Shown here piece after piece: positions 35,516-44,249 of a stretch of 53,421 bases of DNA. A model generated the notes under the pieces. It saw nothing but the letters and a program-made list of their open reading frames with translations, made no database searches and was not told the origin of the DNA. Numbering within the stretch: the first letter of the stretch is position 1; each line of letters opens with the position of its first letter. Position numbers and translations under genes: made by a program. Origin of the DNA: Armatimonadota bacterium (lineage in GTDB: Bacteria; Armatimonadota; Zipacnadia; Zipacnadales; UBA11051); NCBI GenBank assembly GCA_013178155.1, contig JABLXH010000024.1:1-53421 (forward strand), read 5' to 3'.

Positions 35516-36481
35516 ATGGTAGTCCTATCTGGTATCCAACCCACGGGCCGTCTGCACATCGGCAACTACTTCGGAGCGATCCGGCAGTACATCGAGCTGC
35601 AGGACAGGCCCGACCATCAGTGCTACTACTTCCTGGCCAACTACCATGCCCTGACGACCATCCACGACGGGGCGGCACTGCGACAGCAGACGTTGGACGC
35701 CGCCACGGACCTCCTGGCGCTGGGCCTGGACCCGACCAAGGCGCTGCTTTTCCGCCAGTCAGACGTCCCGGAGGTCTGCGAGCTGGCCTGGATCCTGAGC
35801 TGTCACACGCCAATGGGGCTGCTGGAGCGTTGCCACGCCTATAAGGACAAGGTCGCCCAGGGCCTGCCCGCGGACCACGGGCTGTTCGCCTACCCGGTGC
35901 TCATGGCGGCCGACATCGTTATCTACAACGCCAACCTGGTGCCGGTGGGACAGGACCAGAAACAGCATGTGGAGGTCACTCAAGACCTGGCCCAGCGGCT
36001 CAACCACCGCTATGGCGAGGTCCTGACTGTCCCTGAGCCCTACATCGTGGAGAGCACAGCGGTGGTACCGGGAGTTGATGGGCGGAAGATGTCCAAGAGC
36101 TATGACAACACCATCGGCATGTTTGAGCCCGAGAACGTCGTAAAGAAGAAGATCATGGGGATTGTCACGGACTCCACGCCGGTCGAGGCGCCCAAGGACC
36201 CGGAAAACAACACGGTTTACCAGCTCTACAAGCTGTTCGCCACACCTGAGCAGGCCGCGGCCATGCGCGACAGCTTCCTGGCCGGCGGGACCGGCTACGG
36301 CGAATACAAGAAACAGCTTCTGGCTGCCTTTCTGGAATACTTCGGTCCGGCCAGGGAACGCCGGACGCGGTACGAGGCTGACATGAGCTACGTGCAGGAT
36401 GTGTTGGCGGAGGGCGCACGGCAGGCCCGGGCCGTGGCCCGGGAGACACTGGACCGGGTACGGGCGGCAGTAGGCATCTAG
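35516..36481 (+). CDS. trpS: Tryptophanyl-tRNA synthetase
   Basis: The 321-aa product is a class I synthetase of usual TrpRS length, with the HIGH-like motif HIGN (14-17) in GRLHIGNYFGAI and the KMSKS loop in GRKMSKSYDNT. PVGQDQKQHVE is the conserved segment before it. It charges tRNA-Trp. The ATG at 35516 follows GGAG with 7-base spacing; the frame upstream runs into the leader terminator and is not used. It is controlled by the leader described above and followed, after 345 bases, by trpE. Confidence 0.96.
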   Translation: MVVLSGIQPTGRLHIGNYFGAIRQYIELQDRPDHQCYYFLANYHALTTIHDGAALRQQTLDAATDLLALGLDPTKALLFRQSDVPEVCELAWILSCHTPMGLLERCHAYKDKVAQGLPADHGLFAYPVLMAADIVIYNANLVPVGQDQKQHVEVTQDLAQRLNHRYGEVLTVPEPYIVESTAVVPGVDGRKMSKSYDNTIGMFEPENVVKKKIMGIVTDSTPVEAPKDPENNTVYQLYKLFATPEQAAAMRDSFLAGGTGYGEYKKQLLAAFLEYFGPARERRTRYEADMSYVQDVLAEGARQARAVARETLDRVRAAVGI

Positions 36482-36620
36482 AAACCGCGACCATTGGGAC
36501 GGGCACTCCCGCCGGCGCTGGGTGTGCAGACAGCAGTGTGCCCGCCACCGGTTACCGGTCCAGGCCAGAGGCGGAGGGGCATTGGGGACGACGGCGGGCG
36601 GAGACTTGCCACCAACGAGA

Positions 36621-36643
36621 CCCCCGGCCGGAGCAGCCGGGGG
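36621..36643 (+). terminator. Stem-loop after trpS without T tract
   Basis: CCCCCGGC (36621-36628) pairs perfectly with GCCGGGGG (36636-36643) over a 7-base loop. It could end part of the trpS transcripts. Confidence 0.45.
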
Positions 36644-36689
36644 GCGGAGCTCGCGGAGTTCCGCGCCTCGACGAAAGAGGGTGATGCTC

Positions 36690-36779
36690 ATGGCAGAACA
36701 GACGCTCTGCCGGGCCTTCGGGGCCCGGTCAGTCGCCCGTTTGTCCCAGGGCTGGGCCTGCCTCGGGCGTTGCGTGTGA
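36690..36779 (+). CDS. Possible 29-aa small protein or leader peptide before trpE
   Basis: ATG at 36690 (another in frame at 36684) stands behind AGAGGGTG at proper spacing and reads a 29-aa, Cys/Arg-rich peptide ending LSQGWACLGRCV, with one Trp codon near its end (36753). It ends 47 bases before trpE. The good ribosome site makes translation plausible, but with a single Trp it is not a clear tryptophan sensor. Confidence 0.4.
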   Translation: MAEQTLCRAFGARSVARLSQGWACLGRCV

Positions 36780-36826
36780 GCCCATGTTGGGGCCGGCCCA
36801 AAGCCGTCCCGGGAACGAGGTGAGGC

Positions 36827-38329
36827 ATGTACACACCGGACTTCGAGACTTTCCTGCAGCGTGCCCAGCACGGGAACCTCATTCCCGTCTACCGCGAGAT
36901 TCTGGCTGACCTGGAGACTCCGGTCTCAGCCTACCTCAAGCTCGAGCAGATCAGTGACGGCTATTCCTTCCTACTGGAGAGCGTGGCCGGCGGCGAGAAC
37001 GTGGCCCGGTACTCCTATCTGGCCTGCAGCCCCAGCCGGTTATTCAGCAGCAAGGGCCGCGAGGTCACCATCCGCCGAGGCAGCGATACACAGACCATCG
37101 TCTTGCCGGAGGACGAAGACCCCCTCGATGAGCTGAAGCGCCAGTTGGCCGCCTACCGGTTCGTCCCTCTGCCGGACTGGGAACGGTTCTCGGGCGGCGC
37201 GGTAGGTTACCTCAGCTATGACATGGTTCGCTTCTTTGAGGACCTGCCGGACGAAAACCCTGACGACCTGGGCCTCCCCGAGAGCCAGTTCATGTTCGCC
37301 GATACGCTGGTCGTCTTTGACCATGTGCGCCACCGCGTGCGGATTATGGCGATGGCCGCGGTGGGCGAGGATCCGCAGGCAGCCTATTGGGAGGCCGTTG
37401 GTCGCATAGACCGTATGGTGGACGTGCTCACCGGCCCCATGCCGCAGTCACCGGCCCGCCCGCCGAGCCCGGCGACCATCCCCGATGACCCGGCCGGGCT
37501 GCCCTCCACCATGACCCGGGCGCAGCACCGGGAGGCGGTGCTGAAGGCAAAGGAGTACATCGCCGCCGGGGATGCCATTCAGATCGTGCTGGCTCATCGT
37601 CTGCAGGCGCAGATCAAGGTGGCGCCCTTCGACCTGTACCGCGCCCTGCGGGCCATCAACCCGTCCCCGTACATGTACTATCTGAGCTTCGGCGACCTGA
37701 AGATCATCGGCGCCTCGCCGGAGATTCTCGTCACCGAAGACGCCGGCCGTGTCGTGACTCGTCCCATCGCTGGCACGCGGCGGCGGGGGAAAACCCGGGA
37801 GGAGGACCTGGCCCTGGAGCAGGAGCTTCTGGCCGATGAGAAGGAGCGCGCCGAGCACATCATGCTGGTAGACCTGCACCGCAACGACATCGGTCGTGTC
37901 TGCGAGCCGGGCACCGTGCAGGTGGACGCGCTGATGACCGTGGAGCGCTACTCCCACGTGATGCACATCGTGTCCAACGTGGTGGGCAAGCTGGCCGCCG
38001 ACAAGGACCAGTTCGACGTCCTGCGCGCCACCTTCCCGGCGGGGACGGTCTCCGGGGCGCCAAAGATCCGGGCCATGGAGATCATTGAGGAGCTGGAGCC
38101 GGTGCGCCGCGGGCCTTACGCCGGGGCGGTGGGCTACTTCAGCTTCTCCGGCAGCATGGACACCTGTATCACCCTGCGGACGCTCGTGGTGAAGGGCAAC
38201 ACGGTCTACTTCCAGGCCGGCGGCGGCATCGTGGCGGACAGCGATCCGGATGCGGAGTACCAGGAGACGTTGCACAAGATGGGGGCACTGCTGGACGCCG
38301 TGCGCATGGCAGAGCGGGGGTTGGTGTAG
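36827..38329 (+). CDS. trpE: Anthranilate synthase component I
   Basis: The 500-aa product has the N-terminal feedback site motif LLES (in [11 protein letters not shown]) that binds tryptophan, and the chorismate-binding core: [60 protein letters not shown] and [17 protein letters not shown]. With the TrpG glutaminase it turns chorismate to anthranilate. Length and motifs favour TrpE over PabB, supported by trpD and trpS nearby. The ATG lies behind GAGGTGAGG. Confidence 0.94.
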   Translation: MYTPDFETFLQRAQHGNLIPVYREILADLETPVSAYLKLEQISDGYSFLLESVAGGENVARYSYLACSPSRLFSSKGREVTIRRGSDTQTIVLPEDEDPLDELKRQLAAYRFVPLPDWERFSGGAVGYLSYDMVRFFEDLPDENPDDLGLPESQFMFADTLVVFDHVRHRVRIMAMAAVGEDPQAAYWEAVGRIDRMVDVLTGPMPQSPARPPSPATIPDDPAGLPSTMTRAQHREAVLKAKEYIAAGDAIQIVLAHRLQAQIKVAPFDLYRALRAINPSPYMYYLSFGDLKIIGASPEILVTEDAGRVVTRPIAGTRRRGKTREEDLALEQELLADEKERAEHIMLVDLHRNDIGRVCEPGTVQVDALMTVERYSHVMHIVSNVVGKLAADKDQFDVLRATFPAGTVSGAPKIRAMEIIEELEPVRRGPYAGAVGYFSFSGSMDTCITLRTLVVKGNTVYFQAGGGIVADSDPDAEYQETLHKMGALLDAVRMAERGLV

Positions 38330-38433
38330 GCGTCCCTGCCCGTGGGAGCGGCCGGGCCTGCTCGGCCTGCCGTCTGGGAGCGCTGGGTCGGCTGAAGCTC
38401 GGGCCCGGCACGCTGACAACACAGGAGCACAGC

Positions 38434-39003
38434 ATGCTCATCCTGCTCGACAACTACGACAGCTTCACCTACAACCTGTACCAGTACCTCTCGGAACTGG
38501 GCGAACAGGTCGTCGTCTACCGCAATGACAAGATCACAGTGGAAGAGGTCGAGCGTCTCCAGCCCGACCGCGTGGTCATCTCGCCCGGCCCGTGCACACC
38601 CGATGAGGCCGGCATCTCCATGGCGCTCATCCGGCATATGGCCGGCAGGGTCCCGGTGTTGGGCGTCTGCCTGGGCCATCAGGCCCTGGGGCAAGTGTTC
38701 GGTGGGAAGGTGGTGCGGGCGGGACGCCTGATGCACGGCAAGACCTCCCCTATCTATCACGATGGCAAGGGGCTCTTCGTCGGTCTGCCCAATCCCTTTG
38801 AGGCGGTGCGATATCATTCCCTCCTGGTGGAGAAGGAAAGCCTCCCTGACTGCCTGGAGATCACCGCCGAGAGCGACCAGGGGGAGATCATGGGCCTCCG
38901 TCATCGGGAGTATGTGGTAGAGGGGATACAGTTCCACCCGGAGTCCATCATGACCGCGGTGGGCAAGGACCTGCTGCGGAACTTCCTGCGGATGACCGTG
39001 TAG
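38434..39003 (+). CDS. trpG: Anthranilate synthase component II, glutamine amidotransferase
   Basis: The 189-aa product is a class I glutaminase with catalytic C79 (LGVCLGHQ) and H168/E170 (QFHPES). [15 protein letters not shown] at the start is typical of TrpG/PabA. It supplies ammonia to TrpE and may also serve p-aminobenzoate synthesis, as no separate pabA is seen here. The ATG follows CAGGAG 9 bases upstream; about 100 bases separate it from trpE. Confidence 0.94.
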   Translation: MLILLDNYDSFTYNLYQYLSELGEQVVVYRNDKITVEEVERLQPDRVVISPGPCTPDEAGISMALIRHMAGRVPVLGVCLGHQALGQVFGGKVVRAGRLMHGKTSPIYHDGKGLFVGLPNPFEAVRYHSLLVEKESLPDCLEITAESDQGEIMGLRHREYVVEGIQFHPESIMTAVGKDLLRNFLRMTV

Positions 39004-39021
39004 GGGTCGAAGGGGTGCACA

Positions 39022-39387
39022 GTGCTGGATTTCGATGATCCGTGGTGGCTGATTGCAGTAATCGTGCTCATCGGCTGCTGGGTGGTCGGGGTCCTGGTCC
39101 CGGTGCGCATGGCCGCGGCGCCGCTGCAGCCCCTGCGCCAGTATGCCGACCTGGCCGAAGATGTGGTCGAGGAGCCCCCTCCGCCGGCGGCCAAGCCTGG
39201 TCTGGGGCTGCCTGTGCTGGCCTTCCTGGCCAGTCTTGTGATGTCCGCTATCAGCTTGCGTAAGCGGATCCAGGAGCCTGAGGGCGGCAACCGCTGGGTC
39301 TGGATGGCCGCGGCTCAGGGCGCCGGCTGCTTCTGGGCCTTCATCCTGATCGTGTGGGTGCTCAAGGTTTCCGGGAGCGGGGGATGA
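39022..39387 (+). CDS. Small membrane protein between trpG and trpD
   Basis: The 121-aa product has a first membrane helix at about 8-30 (WWLIAVIVLIGCWVVGVLV), a charged Pro-rich loop (VVEEPPPPAAKPG), a possible short second hydrophobic part (PVLAFLASLVM) and a C-terminal helix (GAGCFWAFILIVWVLKV). The GTG start is behind AAGGGGTG, 18 bases after trpG. I know no family. Its place inside the trp operon might mean a role in tryptophan or anthranilate transport, which is only a guess; it could also be an unrelated insertion. Confidence 0.72.
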   Translation: MLDFDDPWWLIAVIVLIGCWVVGVLVPVRMAAAPLQPLRQYADLAEDVVEEPPPPAAKPGLGLPVLAFLASLVMSAISLRKRIQEPEGGNRWVWMAAAQGAGCFWAFILIVWVLKVSGSGG

Positions 39388-39447
39388 TGTTTCCCTTTGC
39401 CTGGCACAGAGCCGGGCGAAACGCCAGATAGATCGGGGGCGCAGCCC

Positions 39448-40464
39448 ATGTTGCAGGCGGCGCTGGGTAAGCTTGTTGCTCGCCAGCACCTGACGGCCGA
39501 CGAGGCCGCGGACGTGCTGGGACACGTCATGTCCGGTCAAGCCACGGAGGCGCAGATCGGCGCGCTGCTGGTGGCCTTGCGGATGAAGGGCGAGACCGCT
39601 GAAGAGATCGCCGGGTTTGCCCGGGCCATGCGCGCCCACTGCGTGCGGGTGGAGACGGATGTGCCGGGCCTCGTAGACCCAGTGGGCACGGGGGGCGACC
39701 AGGCCCACACCTTCAACATCTCCACCGCCGCCGCCTTTGTGGCCGCGGGGGCGGGCGTGCCGATCGCCAAGCACGGCAACCGCGCCATGTCCAGTCAGTG
39801 CGGCAGCGCTGATGTGCTTACCGCTCTTGGCGTGGAGATCTCGCTCTCGCCGGAGGCGGTGGCCCGCTGCATCCGGGAGGTGGGCATCGGTTTCATGTTC
39901 GCGCAACGGCTGCACCCGGCGATGAAGTATGCCGCCGGCCCCCGGCGCGAACTGGCGATGCGTACGATCTTCAACCTCCTCGGGCCGCTGACCAATCCGG
40001 CCGGAGCCAAGCGCCAGGTCATCGGCGTCTTTGACCCGCATTTCGCTCCGCTGATGGCCGAGGCCCTCCGCACCGAGGGTTCGGAGCACGTGCTGGTGGT
40101 CCATGGTCTCGTGGGACTGGATGAGATCGCCCTGACGGGGCCGACGCTGGTGACGGAACTGCGCGAGGGTGTCATCCGGGAGTATCAGCTTACCGCCGCC
40201 GACCTGGACCTGCCCGAGGGGCGCCTGGAGGACATCAGTGGTGGCGATCCGGAGACCTCGGCGCGGATGCTGCGCGAAGTCCTGGAAGGGCAGCCTGGCC
40301 CCCGCCGCGACATCGTGGTCGCCAATGCGGCGGCCGCCATCTATGTCGGCGGCAAGGCGTCTGACCTCCGGGCTGGCGTGACCCTGGCTCAGGAATCACT
40401 GGACAGCGGGGCAGCGGCCGCGAAGCTGGAGGCGTTGGTCGCCCTGTCCCGGGAGCTGGCGTGA
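39448..40464 (+). CDS. trpD: Anthranilate phosphoribosyltransferase
   Basis: The 338-aa product has the PRPP/anthranilate motifs VGTGGDQAHTFNIST, KHGNRAMSSQCGSADVL and RTIFNLLGPLTNPA. It links anthranilate to PRPP. The ATG at 39448 matches the family's N-terminus (LQAALGKLVARQHL); the frame upstream adds an unlikely segment. trpC, trpF, trpB and trpA do not follow, so the remaining pathway genes lie elsewhere. Its stop overlaps the queH start. Confidence 0.95.
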   Translation: MLQAALGKLVARQHLTADEAADVLGHVMSGQATEAQIGALLVALRMKGETAEEIAGFARAMRAHCVRVETDVPGLVDPVGTGGDQAHTFNISTAAAFVAAGAGVPIAKHGNRAMSSQCGSADVLTALGVEISLSPEAVARCIREVGIGFMFAQRLHPAMKYAAGPRRELAMRTIFNLLGPLTNPAGAKRQVIGVFDPHFAPLMAEALRTEGSEHVLVVHGLVGLDEIALTGPTLVTELREGVIREYQLTAADLDLPEGRLEDISGGDPETSARMLREVLEGQPGPRRDIVVANAAAAIYVGGKASDLRAGVTLAQESLDSGAAAAKLEALVALSRELA

Positions 40465-41009
40465 GCGCCGCCGACCCCCCCCGGCTCTTGCTGCACGTCT
40501 GCTGCGGCCCCTGCGCCACGGCTGTCGTCGAGCGGCTGCAGGCAGATCACGAGCTGACCCTCCTGTGGTACAACCCCAACATCCAGCCCGCTGAAGAGCA
40601 TGAGCGAAGGCTGCGAGCGGCCCGGGAGATGGCGGCGGCGCTGGGACTGGCGCTGGTGGAGCTGCCCGGAGGCGAGGAGGCGTTCGCAGCCCTCTGCGCC
40701 GGCCGCGAAGCAGAGCCCGAAGGCGGTGAGCGCTGCCGCCTGTGCTACGGCTTGCGCCTGCGCCAGGCCTGCGCCTATGCGGCGGCGCAGGGCATCGAGC
40801 TGGTCGCCACCACGCTGACGATCAGCCCCCACAAGGCTGCCGCCACGGTCAACGAGGTCGGAGGCCGCATGGCACAGGAGGCTGGGGTGAGCTTTCTGGC
40901 CGCCGACTTCAAGCGGGACGGCGGTTTTCAGCGCAGCGTTGAGTTGAGCCGGACGCTGGGCCTCTATCGGCAGAGCTACTGCGGATGTCTCTGCAGCCGG
41001 CAGCGCTGA
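40461..41009 (+). CDS. queH: Epoxyqueuosine reductase QueH
   Basis: The 182-aa product has the QueH (DUF208) motifs HVCCGPC (C14, C15, C18), CRLCYGLRL (C92, C95) and SYCGCLCS (C174, C176, C178). In characterised QueH the first pair and the CxxC bind an iron-sulfur cluster. It reduces epoxyqueuosine to queuosine in tRNA, completing the step after QueA at 30611. The GTG start overlaps the trpD stop as GTGA, so it is translationally coupled to the tryptophan genes. It is QueH rather than the unrelated QueG. Confidence 0.95.
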   Translation: MSAADPPRLLLHVCCGPCATAVVERLQADHELTLLWYNPNIQPAEEHERRLRAAREMAAALGLALVELPGGEEAFAALCAGREAEPEGGERCRLCYGLRLRQACAYAAAQGIELVATTLTISPHKAAATVNEVGGRMAQEAGVSFLAADFKRDGGFQRSVELSRTLGLYRQSYCGCLCSRQR

Positions 41010-41020
41010 GCGGCAGCCAG

Positions 41021-44000
41021 TCAGGGCCGGAACACCGCCGTGCTGTCGAACCTCACGTCGTCCCCGACGCCGTACTCATAGATGCGGAACTCGTTGTCCT
41101 CGCCGATGAGCTCGCGCAACCGGTCGGCCGGGATGGGCTCGCACAGGACAACGTGGTTGTCGCCCGCGTTGTGCAGGTCGCCCCACGCCTGATAGGGGTA
41201 GCCCATGACCCCACGCACCTTCAGGTCCACCCCGGGCCTGCCAGTCTCCAGGTGTCCTCCGTAGTGGAAGGCGTCACTGGCATCCAGGCGCCCCCCGATC
41301 TCCACCAGCCCGGCCAGCGGCATGGCGATCTCCGGACCGTTGCGGATGAACCCGTCCTCGAAGTCAGTGGCGATACCCTCGCCGAGCAGGCCCGAGGAGT
41401 CCAGCTCCAGCCGCACGCGCGTGGGGCTCAGGCGCTCCGCCGCTCGGATGGTGTAGCTGCTCAGACGCTCGCCGTGGTTGTCCACGAGTACCCGCCGCCC
41501 AGCCAGCGTCTCTGCTGGCGGCACCGGCCCCTCCAGCTCGATGGTGCGGCGGGAGCGGTCCACCGCGATGATCCGCGCCGGGCCGCCTGGGACCGACTGC
41601 TCAACCTTGAGGTCACCCCAGGCCAGATGGCTACCGGCCACCAGCCGCAGTTCGGTGACCCTCCCGTCGCGCTCGCGCACCAGGCCAAACTTGCCGGTCA
41701 GACTGAAGCCATCGCCGCGCAGGGAGGCATCCTCGCGACCGTTGAGCAGGAGAATGTCGCGCCCGCCAGGCACCGTCACCTCCAGCGCGATGGGCTCGTA
41801 CCCGGCCTCACCGACGGCCTCAGAGGGCAAGCGGCGGATGTCACTGACGACGCGCTGACCGGTGTAGGCCTCGATGACGGTGACGAACTGCGACCTCAGA
41901 CCGGCAGGGCCCTGCCGGTGGGGCAGCGTCCAGGCCAGGGGGTCCTTGTCCGGGGCGATGGGAGCGCCGCCGCGGGCAGTGATGAGCTCAGTCTCGTCCA
42001 CGGGGACGAAGTTCAGGCGCACCTGCAGGCCGTCGGTGAAACCATAATCATGGACCACTGCGGCCAGGGGTCCCATGGGCCCCCGCGCCACGTCCTTCAG
42101 AAAGCAGTAGGGCTCCCAACGCTCTCGCCCCGCGGCGTCGGTGTAGCGGGCCCCGTACTCCACGTCCTCCCCGGCCAGCGTACCCCGCTGCTGGGCAGTC
42201 AGGGCCACGCCTTCCACGGTGGTGGTGAGGCCCGGCGCCGAGCCACTGTGCCAGCTTTGCAGGTGATCCGTTCCACCGGTGACGCGGAAGACATCCAGGA
42301 CATACCATTGCTTGGCATCCAGATCAATCAGCGCTGTCAGGCGGCGGTAATCGGTCACGTCGGGGCCGTTCTCGCCGCGGGGCTCGCTGATGCGGTACGG
42401 GCGCTTGCTGGCCTCCATGACCTGGCAGCCCTCGCCGGGCGCCCAGACCGTCAGGCTGCCCACGACGGTCGAACAGGGCTTTTCGTCGCGGTCCACAACG
42501 ACGGTGTTGTGAGTCAGGAGACTCCATTCCCAGGCCGGAGCGAAGTTCCAGGACTGAGGGTAGCCGATGTTGGGCAGCAGGTCGCGACCGTAACCGTGCA
42601 TGCCCAGCATCAGGGGGTCGTAATGGGCGTGTCCGCGCACGCCGCCATAGAAGAGGGTCACATCTCGCTGATCCATCCCGGTTCCGCTGCGCAGGATGCC
42701 CAGGCCATAGCCGTCGAGAAACTCTGACCTGCGTTCGGGGCTGCCACCGATGCGGGGCTGCGCGGCCACTTCGGTGGTTCCGCCGTCGCCGATGCAGATG
42801 GTATACCCGCCACCAAGCGCCAGGATAGCCGGACGGTAAGTGTCCAGGTAGCGCTGCAGCTTCTCGTCCTGAGTCATGTCCGGGTAGCGGTCGGCGGGCA
42901 CGCGCTCGGGGGCGAGAGCCCGCAGGCGCTCCACCGTCCGCGCCGCCTGCACCAGGCCCATCCGCGCGTCGTTGTAACCGGTGGACTCGTAGCTCGAGCC
43001 GTCCTTCCAGAACTGGTTGCCCAGGGTCTTGAGCCGACCGCCGCCATAGTAGAGCCACTCCAGCGCATCGAGGCTATTGGGGTGCCGGTCACCGAAGTCG
43101 CCGAGGAGCAGGGCCAGCTTTGCCACCGCCTCCTGCCCCCAGCCTTCATTGGGCTGGATGCGGAGGTCAATCAGGGCCCGCAGTCCGGCGCGGAGAGTGT
43201 GGTCCTCGATATAGGCCTTGACGTCCTCGCCGGTCTCGATCCCCGGAATGTGCTGGCGAGCCAGAGCCAGGAGCTCGGCATCGTTGGCGATAGTGTCCTT
43301 GACCTCGTCGTAGCACAGGGCGCTGGCGTTGAGGGCGCCAGCCGACCAGACAACATCAGTGATCATCCCTGAGCCATGCCCATATCCCGGAATGTACGTC
43401 CAGTCCTTGCGATCGGTGCTGTTCGGGTACTCAGAGGCCTCCTTGAGCAGGCAGACGGCGGCCTTATGGGCGTAGCGCTTATCACCGGTGATGAGGTAGG
43501 CATGCCCAAAGGAGCGGATCGCGGGGATGAGGACAGTGTTATACGCGTAGTGAGCGTAAAGCCCGATGAAGTGGTAGCGGGTACCGTTCGCGTCCACGTA
43601 CCCGTTCCCGTCATCGGGGTAATCGCCGCTGGTCAGGTCGCCGGCGGCGAAGTCGTTGCTGGGATAGGTCTCGCCGCCGATGGGGCACTTGAGCTTGTAC
43701 GGGGCGGCGATGCAGTCCACAATCCACGGGTAGTAGGCCTCTACCTCGTAGATCCGTTCCTTGTGCACCGGGCAGCCGATCTTGGGCGTGCGAAACGGGT
43801 TGTTGCCGACATCCACGCACCGCTGGTATCTCGTGGACGGCATCACATTCCAGAAGACCTCGTCCGGGAGGTCCACCCAGGTCTCGGCTGGCGCATTGCC
43901 CACGGCCGCGCAGAAGGGCATCTTGTCGCCCTTCAGGGCAAGGTTGCTATAGTAGGGGTTGGTCCGGTACGCCTTGACCTCTTCCGGAGTGAGCAAGCGC

Positions 44001-44071
44001 AGGTCACCATCGTCGGGTTGGGCCAGGGCGACGGTGGCGGAAAGTAGCAGCAGGCCGAAACAAAGCAGCAT
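41021..44071 (-). CDS. Secreted heparinase II/III-like polysaccharide lyase
   Basis: The 1016-aa product starts with a signal peptide (MLLCFGLLLLSATVALA, then Q). Residues 60-470 are helix-rich with AIRSFGHAYLITGDKRYAHK, a toroid-like domain. Around 470-520 lie YGGVRGHAHYDPLMLGMH and SLLTHNTVVVDRDEK, the conserved start of the heparinase II/III beta-sandwich, with likely catalytic His/Tyr residues. It would cut uronate-containing polysaccharides (heparin-like, alginate-like or others). The ATG at 44071 follows AAAGGAG. The gene converges on queH with an 11-base gap and diverges from the ceramidase-like gene. Confidence 0.86.
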   Translation of the reverse strand: MLLCFGLLLLSATVALAQPDDGDLRLLTPEEVKAYRTNPYYSNLALKGDKMPFCAAVGNAPAETWVDLPDEVFWNVMPSTRYQRCVDVGNNPFRTPKIGCPVHKERIYEVEAYYPWIVDCIAAPYKLKCPIGGETYPSNDFAAGDLTSGDYPDDGNGYVDANGTRYHFIGLYAHYAYNTVLIPAIRSFGHAYLITGDKRYAHKAAVCLLKEASEYPNSTDRKDWTYIPGYGHGSGMITDVVWSAGALNASALCYDEVKDTIANDAELLALARQHIPGIETGEDVKAYIEDHTLRAGLRALIDLRIQPNEGWGQEAVAKLALLLGDFGDRHPNSLDALEWLYYGGGRLKTLGNQFWKDGSSYESTGYNDARMGLVQAARTVERLRALAPERVPADRYPDMTQDEKLQRYLDTYRPAILALGGGYTICIGDGGTTEVAAQPRIGGSPERRSEFLDGYGLGILRSGTGMDQRDVTLFYGGVRGHAHYDPLMLGMHGYGRDLLPNIGYPQSWNFAPAWEWSLLTHNTVVVDRDEKPCSTVVGSLTVWAPGEGCQVMEASKRPYRISEPRGENGPDVTDYRRLTALIDLDAKQWYVLDVFRVTGGTDHLQSWHSGSAPGLTTTVEGVALTAQQRGTLAGEDVEYGARYTDAAGRERWEPYCFLKDVARGPMGPLAAVVHDYGFTDGLQVRLNFVPVDETELITARGGAPIAPDKDPLAWTLPHRQGPAGLRSQFVTVIEAYTGQRVVSDIRRLPSEAVGEAGYEPIALEVTVPGGRDILLLNGREDASLRGDGFSLTGKFGLVRERDGRVTELRLVAGSHLAWGDLKVEQSVPGGPARIIAVDRSRRTIELEGPVPPAETLAGRRVLVDNHGERLSSYTIRAAERLSPTRVRLELDSSGLLGEGIATDFEDGFIRNGPEIAMPLAGLVEIGGRLDASDAFHYGGHLETGRPGVDLKVRGVMGYPYQAWGDLHNAGDNHVVLCEPIPADRLRELIGEDNEFRIYEYGVGDDVRFDSTAVFRP

Positions 44072-44249
44072 GAGAAGCTCCTTTGGGCAGATGCCCATCT
44101 CGTGCAGCAGGGCCATGGACGCCGCGGTGCAGCCGGAGAAGGAAGGTTCAGACCGTGCGGGCGCCCAATAGACAGCCGCCACAGCATACCACTCCTGCCC
44201 CCGGAGTCAACTCCGCCCTCCGGGGTGGCTATCCTGGCGAGGATGACAC

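Larger units (their letters stand above)
36482..36826 (+). other. Gap between trpS and trpE
   Basis: This 345-base region holds a perfect 8-base stem-loop (36621-36643), a 29-codon reading frame with a good ribosome site (36690-36779), a second hairpin inside it (CCGGGCC, loop, GGCCCGG near 36710-36727) and TTGGG-GCCGG-CCCAA before the trpE ribosome site. No T tract is present. It looks like a leader for trpE but not a classical attenuator. Confidence 0.45.

Noticed and set aside
40985-42727. 580-aa open frame on the + strand
   Set aside because: Antisense to the heparinase-like lyase, which has a signal peptide and motifs.
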